From assembly GCA_028565635.1 (NCBI GenBank), contig JAOXYB010064523.1, forward strand, positions 1-10,371: a DNA stretch of 10,371 nt, written 5' to 3'. Position 1 is the stretch's first letter; each line of letters begins with the position of its first letter. A program made the position numbers and the translations under genes. The DNA comes from Phoronis ovalis (lineage: Eukaryota > Phoronida > Phoronidae). The notes below the pieces were generated by a model. It was not told the DNA's origin, ran no database searches, and saw nothing but the letters and a program-made list of their open reading frames with translations. This document shows positions 7,101 through 10,371 of the stretch, piece by piece.

Positions 7101-7932
7101 TACAGTTTGACTAGGACCCTGATTTTATGATAACATTATAAGAAAACATTTGCAAATTATTTTTACCTTACATGTATATAATATTACATATATATGGTTC
7201 AGATAAAGTGAGACGGGCTATCGAAGGAGACGCTACACATGTTATATCGGGTCTGACTCAAATCAATGGCTGGTACACATGTTTGTGAACAAAACACGTA
7301 AAAAGTTGATTTTTAAATGCAAAGCACGTTAACGCGCGTTACGCAATAACGGTTACAATTTTCTATAAAATATACAATTACACAATGGACACCTAGGTGA
7401 GTTCACTTACTACTATACGGTACTTACAGTAATATTTTAGGTATATAACCAACTGCAATGAAAACGGTTAAAAAAAATTCTCAACTAGCTCGTGTTTAAT
7501 TTTTTTTTCTCAACGCGCTTAGGGTGTCTAAAAGTTTTTTTCAGTCGGTGAAAAGGGGGCAAATTTTAAAAACTGGAAAATTCATTTAGGGGCTTTTTCA
7601 AAAATCCATTTACAAACACGGGTACTAGTTTTCCCCAAGACATTTTATATTGTGTATATTTTTGAATAACTATTGAGACATGCCATGTATTTCTTTCTGG
7701 TAGGTTTGGCAGCACAAGTGATCTAGTGAAGCCTATCCGCCGAGCCAGCGTCGTTCCTGCAAGTGTAAAGAATAGAAAGCCGTCAAATTACTCTTGGACA
7801 GGGAGACAATTTATTAACCAAATAGGGAAGGATATCAATAGGTCATCAGATACTAATACGACCACTAAACGCAAGCTTAAACGCAAGCTAAACCGCAATA
7901 ACTCCATGAAGTATTCGGATTGTGGTTACTGA
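904..7932 (+). CDS. ZP (zona pellucida) domain type I membrane protein, eight exons, 5' end missing
   Basis: Eight exons (904 or 934-1106, 1339-1502, 2262-2422, 2695-2779, 2944-3118, 3646-3799, 6521-6734, 7704-7932) join with matching phases (0, 2, 1, 2, 0, 1, 2) into about 460 residues, numbered here from 906. Visible parts in order are ZP-N with C40, C63 and C103 (the first ZP-N cysteine is upstream), a linker near 120-145, ZP-C with C185, C205, C247, C252, C260 and C265, a furin-type RRKR at 271-274, a beta-prone hydrophobic stretch ATVQVQL just after it, a membrane helix at 336-360, and a 100-residue basic tail. In this family, furin cleavage frees the ectodomain so that ZP modules polymerise into extracellular filaments; that role is inferred here. 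N-glycosylation sequons are at N46 and N192. No signal peptide exon was found, so the gene is partial. Domain identity rests on the cysteine pattern and order of parts, not on a search. Confidence 0.8.
1339..1502 (+). CDS. ZP protein exon B: end of ZP-N
   Basis: Acceptor GATTCAG|GTT and donor TA|GTAAGT frame 54 codons plus two bases. The encoded segment runs from VNGDPKPTSVTYS to DRLYRLVCIF (C103), which resembles the last ZP-N strand and its fourth cysteine (pattern D-x-x-Y-x-x-x-C). Unspliced, the frame hits TAG exactly at the donor, which supports this border. The entry phase of 0 fits exon A. Confidence 0.75.
1511..1657 (+). repeat. minisatellite, five degenerate ~27-bp units
   Basis: Units start at 1511, 1540, 1567, 1594 and 1631 (29, 27, 27, 37 and 27 bp) and share ACATAAATGGCGTCAGA followed by ATAAATGCAT. 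The fourth unit carries a 10-bp insertion. The array begins 8 bp after the exon B donor and ends where the dispersed repeat begins. Confidence 0.8.
1658..2050 (+). repeat. dispersed repeat, copy 1
   Basis: About 390 bp align along their whole length with 7250-7625 in the same orientation, with many substitutions and small indels. Both copies share CAAATCAATGGCTGGTAC, the palindrome TAACGCGCGTTA (1739-1750) and a 31-base identical core around CACCTAGGTG (1814-1823). No coding capacity is seen, so a non-autonomous mobile element is likely. Bases 2051-2261 after it hold only a stray minisatellite-like tag (2062-2073). Confidence 0.75.
2262..2422 (+). CDS. ZP protein exon C: inter-module linker and start of ZP-C
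   Basis: The acceptor is TTTTAAG|C, and the first base completes a Tyr codon with exon B. The exon encodes an acidic linker, then HVTLSIKKGDTNQ and VIRARVTLI, which resemble the opening strands of ZP-C including the internal hydrophobic patch. Two donors overlap: GTAAGT after 2422 (preferred, full consensus) and GTAGTA after 2419. Both keep phase 1, and they differ by one codon at the junction (Gly-Thr versus Ala). Confidence 0.75.
2695..2779 (+). CDS. ZP protein exon D: ZP-C core strand
   Basis: This 85-bp exon has acceptor TTTTTCTAG|CT and a perfect donor GTGAGT. It encodes GIRVTQCSVHESS (C185) followed by LTDEFG. That matches the typical ZP-C pattern of a cysteine in 'x-V-x-x-C-x-A' followed by an 'L-x-D-x-x-G-C' turn, whose cysteine is supplied by the next exon. 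It was too short to stand out as an open frame and was found by phase and pattern. NKT is an N-glycosylation sequon. Confidence 0.75.
2944..3118 (+). CDS. ZP protein exon E: cysteine-rich ZP-C end
   Basis: The acceptor is TTTTATTAG|C, whose first base completes the Gly codon before C205. The exon encodes GCGLGSLL, then FPALRFVDTNTLLFEC (C247), TVIIC (C252) and DPYC (C260). The 'F-x-x-x-x-x-x-x-F-x-C-x-V-x-x-C' run is the hallmark of ZP-C before the extra cysteine pair. The donor is ACG|GTAAAC on a codon boundary. Confidence 0.8.
3119..3645 (+). other. ZP gene intron E-F
   Basis: This is an AT-rich intron with GTAAAC donor and CAG acceptor. I see no exon, repeat or conserved element in it beyond short A/T runs. 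Confidence 0.6.
3646..3799 (+). CDS. ZP protein exon F: last ZP-C cysteine and furin site
   Basis: Acceptor TCCAG|AAC and perfect donor A|GTGAGT frame 51 codons plus one base. C265 is followed by ARRKRAI, with RRKR encoded at 3670-3681. This is a canonical furin-type site exactly where ZP precursors carry their consensus cleavage site. After it comes RLATVQVQLDN, a plausible external hydrophobic patch that would keep the precursor from polymerising until cleaved; this is inferred from the family. Spliced directly to exon G it creates an NGT sequon. Confidence 0.8.
3901..4265. mobile_element. MITE-like or foldback element in intron F-G
   Basis: The ends are inverted repeats. Bases 3901-3923 and the reverse complement of 4243-4265 agree at 20 of 23 positions (AATAG-x-CTA-x-TTGCATGC-x-CTTG). 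Weaker inverted similarity continues inward (CAGTCAGACC against GTCTCAGACC). The 365-bp interior has no reading frame. A sub-terminal hairpin lies at 4138-4202. I could not find a clear target-site duplication, so the class is unknown. Confidence 0.5.
4138..4202. repeat. 14-bp perfect inverted repeat with nested hairpin
   Basis: AGCATTTTGTGAAT (4138-4151) is exactly complementary to ATTCACAAAATGCT (4189-4202). The 37-base loop contains a second small stem, GCGTG/CACGC (4157-4161 and 4166-4170). It lies inside the MITE-like element. Confidence 0.7.
4492..4569 (+). CDS. candidate cassette exon of the ZP gene
   Basis: An AG at 4490-4491 and a donor AAAG|GTAATG bound a 78-bp segment that is open in exactly the frame needed. 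It takes two bases from an exon F codon on entry and gives one base on exit, so it can be included or skipped between exons F and G without a frameshift. It would add about 26 residues, including GVTLTDTIQYERNFQQLLIL, between the furin site and the membrane helix. The pyrimidine tract is weak, and a chance open segment of this size is quite possible. Confidence 0.3.
5893..5965 (+). other. GC-rich island with G-quadruplex motif
   Basis: A sharply G-rich segment sits in AT-rich intron DNA. At 5931-5954 the order GGG-CT-GGG-TT-GGG-TTGGTT-GGGGG fits the G3+N1-7 quadruplex rule on the sense strand. A second G-rich run (GGGAGGGG) lies at 5913-5920. The sense strand is transcribed as ZP pre-mRNA, so an RNA quadruplex is also possible. 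Confidence 0.6.
6521..6734 (+). CDS. ZP protein exon G: stalk, transmembrane helix, juxtamembrane basic segment
   Basis: The acceptor TTTTTCTCTTATAG|AC has a strong pyrimidine tract. The exon encodes an acidic Pro/Ser/Thr stalk with one cysteine (C329), a ~25-residue hydrophobic helix (336-360, rich in Leu, Ile and Phe), then KERRKRHK, a stop-transfer signal giving type I topology with the tail in the cytoplasm. The donor TG|GTACGA is non-ideal but in the right phase. It joins the next exon's G to make a Trp codon. If unspliced, the frame stops at 6766-6768. Confidence 0.8.
6968..7001. repeat. near-perfect hairpin
   Basis: AGGATATATAAAACTC (6968-6983) pairs with 6985-7001, whose reverse complement is AGGAATATATAAAACTC. 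There is one bulged base and almost no loop, so it could form a cruciform or RNA stem. No terminal duplication marks it as an insertion. Confidence 0.7.
7250..7625 (+). repeat. dispersed repeat, copy 2
   Basis: This is the partner of 1658-2050, in the same orientation. It shares the palindrome TAACGCGCGTTA (7330-7341), CACCTAGGTG (7390-7399), and a tail with long T/A runs. Unlike copy 1 it is not flanked by the 27-bp minisatellite. Confidence 0.75.
7704..7932 (+). CDS. ZP protein exon H: cytoplasmic tail and stop
   Basis: The acceptor TTTCTTTCTGGTAG|G is good. The frame gives 75 residues and ends at TGA 7930-7932. The tail is basic and low in hydrophobic residues. It contains PIRRASVVP (Ser400), a near-ideal PKA site, and KRKLKRKL (440-447), encoded by a 12-bp tandem duplication at 7867-7890. 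No known domain is recognised. An in-frame stop-free run to the acceptor and phase agreement with exon G support it as the terminal coding exon. Confidence 0.7.
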
Positions 7933-8361
7933 AGTTGACCCATGTATTTTCTTGCTATGGCTGATCGTGACTCAATAGCACCTAATGATTACTTAAAAAA
8001 TTGTATGTAAGGAAAATCTTATCATCAATGCAATTTTCGCTATAAAATGAAAAAAACAGTTTGTTGAATATTGCACCCACTTTCAAATAACAGTTATCGC
8101 CACACCGTGCTTCACAGAGAAAGGAAAAGAAGAGACAGGTTATATTAGGACGAGAAGTTCAGGAGATTTCGGAAGTTGTTCCATACATACATAATATAAG
8201 GCAGAGACGTAGTTGCCTTTTTTAAAGCACCATCTTGCGAGACACCAGGATCGACTGGAAAAAGTTGCAAAATATTCGGAAAGTATTTGCATACAGCGGT
8301 TGTTTTTATATTTGTCTACTTTGTCATAAAACAAATTTTAATTTAAGCTATACTTGCCTAA

Positions 8362-8367
8362 AATAAA
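8362..8367 (+). terminator. possible poly(A) signal of the ZP gene
   Basis: AATAAA lies 430 bases after the ZP stop and is the only canonical hexamer on this strand in the intergenic region. A variant TATAAA is closer, at 8041. Use is unproven. Confidence 0.35.
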
Positions 8368-8615
8368 GTTTTGAATCGTCAAACGCAAATTACATGTATT
8401 TCAAAATGATTTTCTGATGGTTACAAAACTTTAAAAAAGATACAAAAACTATCAAAATGAATACTAACAAACCCTGCGAATTTATAACTGAGACTATAAT
8501 TAAACAAGCAATCTATGATATGCTTCCAAGTAAGCGGGAATTGTGTGTATGTATAGTAAAATATATTATATATGTACATTAATTCCTAAAGACACCTACG
8601 GTTGCCTATTTAACA

Positions 8616-8621
8616 TTTAAT
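8616..8621 (-). terminator. possible poly(A) signal of chitin synthase
   Basis: TTTAAT reads ATTAAA on the minus strand, the commonest variant signal, about 85 bases after the chitin synthase stop. No AATAAA was found on that strand in the intergenic region. Confidence 0.3.
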
Positions 8622-8704
8622 GTTCCATCACTAGATGGCAAATATATATTTTAACATGAACGCTAGAAAACAAATAAATTGAATACGCGTCATATTGATC
8701 CATC

Positions 8705-9589
8705 TTACAGTGACGTTGTAGAAGTACCCACATCAGGATCTGGAATATCCAAATTCGACTTGTTTGTGTTGGATACGTTTCTTATATTGTCCGTATTTTC
8801 ATAAAATACATCCTCTTCGCCGTGAACAATTTCATCTTCGTCCGGTTCGTCATTACCCTCAGTGTCATTAAACGTAATTTTTCTTTTCATTAATTTTTTC
8901 TCGCGCTCTATTTCCTCATCAGTCATTCCGGTTGATTGTTTCATCTCCTTCATTTTGTTAGGGTTGAATATTGTGTCCCTTCTTTGTTTCATGCGTTCAA
9001 GTGCATATCTCGATTTTTTCCTTTCAGCTGCCCCTCGAACGCGCTTGTAAACATCTTCATCAAAGTCTTCATCTTCCACTACTTGCTGAAGTGCTATGAA
9101 TCTTCTTTTAAATGCCGCGTCAAGGGTTCTCACGCGTTTCTGTGTACCTTTCCGTTTTTGCGTTTGGCTTAGTTTGGCTATTGTCTTTCGCCTATGCATA
9201 CCACCCTCAAACATTTCATCATCATTAGTGTCAAGTAAGTTTTCCTTATCTGGCTCTTCGGGAGCTAAACGTTGTAAGTCCTTAGCTAAAAGAAGAATTG
9301 ATTTAACGTCATCCTTACTCTTATGTCGATTCGTTCTAAATATAACCACAGTAGCAATAATATGAAGGAATGTCCAAAGACGATGCCATAGCATTCCTAG
9401 GTACTGAATAACCAATATCGCACCAAAAAACACCAAAAACATCAAAGCGATGGGTTCAAGTTCCAGTGTTTGTTCACCTGCCTTAAAGTTGCAATTAGGC
9501 CACGGAATAGCAAGATACTCTTTCTGGTCTTGAAGCAAAAACATCATTGTAATGAAAACCGCATTCATCATGTAGATACCCATTGTAAC
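8705..9589 (-). CDS. chitin synthase terminal exon: last two membrane helices and cytoplasmic tail
   Basis: The acceptor TTGTTTTAG|GTT precedes VTMGIYMMN, so the ATG at 9583 is internal and not a start. Counting from that Met, helices lie at about 3-18 and 44-64, and the conserved HRLWTFLHI is at 67-75. The remaining ~215 residues are highly charged, with a predicted helical or coiled-coil basic zone at about 150-235, two R-R-x-T-I motifs (131-135 and 201-205), an acidic zone near 240-260, and a C-terminal TSL that fits a class I PDZ ligand. Open frames on the opposite strand here are shadows. Confidence 0.88.
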   Translation of the reverse strand, partial: VTMGIYMMNAVFITMMFLLQDQKEYLAIPWPNCNFKAGEQTLELEPIALMFLVFFGAILVIQYLGMLWHRLWTFLHIIATVVIFRTNRHKSKDDVKSILLLAKDLQRLAPEEPDKENLLDTNDDEMFEGGMHRRKTIAKLSQTQKRKGTQKRVRTLDAAFKRRFIALQQVVEDEDFDEDVYKRVRGAAERKKSRYALERMKQRRDTIFNPNKMKEMKQSTGMTDEEIEREKKLMKRKITFNDTEGNDEPDEDEIVHGEEDVFYENTDNIRNVSNTNKSNLDIPDPDVGTSTTSL

Positions 9590-10081
9590 CTAAAACAATA
9601 AAATAATTATTGCACCGTGTAGAGGGACACATGTACATTTTCGAATCAATCTTGGAGTATACATTTAGAAAGGGTAGAACGAGTTAGCCTTACCGATTTC
9701 AAGTTACATACGCTTAAACTTAACTAGTATTACAAATTACTTAGCACTTGCTTCTCGTTGTGAAAGCAATTCGATATCGATTGCTGATATTTCCAAATAA
9801 AAGTTCTAAACATGCGTCTTTGTGTGTATTGGTATATTTACTCTGTTATTACCTAAATCTAAACTCTATAATTGTATCATTTACCTTGTTACGGAGCTCT
9901 TTCAATTCGACTGCAATCTGTTTCTGTTTCTCTGGATTGTTGTCAAGTGGATATAAATACTTCTGAATGAGGTCTTCCCAGAAATGTGTTTCATCTTTAT
10001 CAATACTCGCGACTTCGCCATTCAATAAATCTGGATCCTTCTCCCAATATTTTGGTGCTCTAATGATTAAGTTACTTACAT
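8705..10081 (-). CDS. chitin synthase (GT2 family), C-terminal part, two visible exons
   Basis: Two exons on the minus strand join in phase 0 into about 359 residues of an animal chitin synthase, the integral membrane enzyme that polymerises UDP-GlcNAc into chitin and exports it. The catalytic domain and its QRRRW motif lie upstream, beyond the right edge. What is seen is the post-catalytic linker with KYWEKDPDL, FWEDLIQKYLYPLDN and ELKELRNK, then a membrane helix, a short extracellular loop, and a second helix within EPIALMFLVFFGAILVIQ followed by MLWHRLWTFLHI, both close to the conserved end of insect and mollusc enzymes. A long charged cytoplasmic tail follows. The gene converges on the ZP gene with 772 bp between the stop codons. 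Confidence 0.88.
9590..9884 (-). other. chitin synthase last intron
   Basis: This 295-bp AT-rich intron has donor GTAAAT and acceptor TTTTAG and is phase 0. No other element was seen, and the plus-strand open frame across it is chance. Confidence 0.8.
9885..10081 (-). CDS. chitin synthase penultimate exon: conserved linker
   Basis: Acceptor TCCTTTCAG|AT and donor AACAAG|GTAAAT frame two bases of a split codon plus 65 codons. The product runs from VSNLIIRAPKYW through ETHFWEDLIQKYLYPLD to KELRNK. The 'W-x-x-D-P-D-L...F-W-x-D-L-I-x-K-Y-L-Y-P' pattern is characteristic of animal chitin synthases between the catalytic-side helices and the final two helices. The preceding exon is not in the window. 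Confidence 0.88.
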
Positions 10082-10123
10082 CTGAAAGGAAACTTGCTAC
10101 AGTTATTCAATTATGCTATACTC

Positions 10124-10156
<33 letters not shown>

Positions 10157-10371
10157 CTGTGTGCGTGTGCGTGTGCGTGTGCGTGTGCGCGTGGGTATGT
10201 GTGTGTATGTATATACATGTATATACATGTATGTACATGTATATACATGTATATACATGTATATACATGTATATACATGTATATACATGTATATACATAT
10301 ATATACATGTATATACATGTATATACATGTATATACATATATATACACATACATATATATACATATACATA
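10124..10371. repeat. compound microsatellite, 248-bp alternating pyrimidine-purine tract
   Basis: Three repeats follow each other in the chitin synthase intron. TATATG occurs five times (10124-10153), GTGTGC occurs five times (10159-10188), and a decamer ATATACATGT fills 14 units (10211-10350), ten of them exact. The tract runs off the window. Open frames here (Tyr/Ile/His-rich) are low-complexity artefacts. Confidence 0.95.

Larger units (their letters stand above)
6735..7703 (+). other. ZP gene intron G-H
   Basis: This 969-bp AT-rich intron holds the hairpin at 6968-7001 and the second dispersed repeat copy at 7250-7625, which ends 78 bp before the exon H acceptor. If the intron is retained, the ZP frame gains only YDIFLIHVPK before a stop. 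Confidence 0.6.
7933..8704. other. convergent 3'-UTR/intergenic region
   Basis: The 772 bp between the two stop codons must hold both 3' ends. It is AT-rich. A 64-codon minus-strand open frame (8140-8334) has no recognisable features and is probably chance. Confidence 0.6.

Noticed and set aside
8140-8334. 64-codon minus-strand frame between the two genes
   Set aside because: No domain or homologue is recognised and it lies in the 3'-UTR zone. It is of chance length, though a downstream coding role cannot be fully excluded.
8862-9365. Plus-strand open frames opposite the chitin synthase terminal exon
   Set aside because: They are antisense shadows of a well-supported coding exon, rich in Phe, Leu and Ser, as expected from the complement of charged codons.
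9448-9462. tRNA B-box-like GGTTCAAGTTCC
   Set aside because: It lies within the chitin synthase coding exon with no matching A-box or cloverleaf. No RNA gene or CRISPR-like array was seen in the window.
10103-10370. Three overlapping minus-strand open frames rich in Tyr, Ile and His
   Set aside because: They are translations of the compound microsatellite in three frames. Repeats without stops give long frames by chance.

Overview
The window looks like a piece of an AT-rich animal nuclear genome, most likely a lophotrochozoan and plausibly a bivalve or other mollusc. The reasons are short exons with GT..AG borders, no bacterial operon layout, abundant microsatellites and small dispersed repeats, and an animal-type chitin synthase with a long charged C-terminal tail. 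The species cannot be named from sequence alone.

Layout. Two protein genes lie tail to tail. On the + strand, eight exons between about 904 and 7932 join in perfect phase into the C-terminal ~460 residues of a zona pellucida (ZP) domain membrane protein. It holds most of the ZP-N module, a ZP-C module with six cysteines, a furin-type RRKR site, one transmembrane helix and a basic cytoplasmic tail with a PKA-type site. Its 5' exons are not in the window or could not be recognised. A possible 78-bp in-phase cassette exon lies at 4492-4569, between the furin-site exon and the transmembrane exon. On the - strand, two exons (9885-10081 and 8705-9589) encode the C-terminus of a chitin synthase: the conserved linker, the last two membrane helices and a cytoplasmic tail ending in a PDZ-ligand-like TSL. 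The rest of that gene lies beyond the right edge.

Non-coding parts. Bases 1-903 hold no recognised exon but carry a cluster of nuclear-receptor half-sites, a perfect CRE and a CTCF-like motif. The ZP introns hold a 27-bp minisatellite (1511-1657), two same-orientation copies of a ~380-bp dispersed repeat (1658-2050 and 7250-7625), a MITE-like inverted-repeat element (3901-4265), a G-quadruplex-prone GC-rich island (5893-5965) and a near-perfect hairpin (6968-7001). The intergenic 3'-UTR zone is 7933-8704. The chitin synthase intron at the right edge is filled by a 248-bp, almost uninterrupted alternating pyrimidine-purine tract built of three different repeat units.

How the genes may relate. 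Chitin synthase makes chitin at the plasma membrane, and furin-released ZP proteins polymerise into apical extracellular matrices. A role for both in one matrix (shell, cuticle, gut lining or egg coat) is a reasonable inference from gene type and adjacency. Nothing in the sequence proves it.
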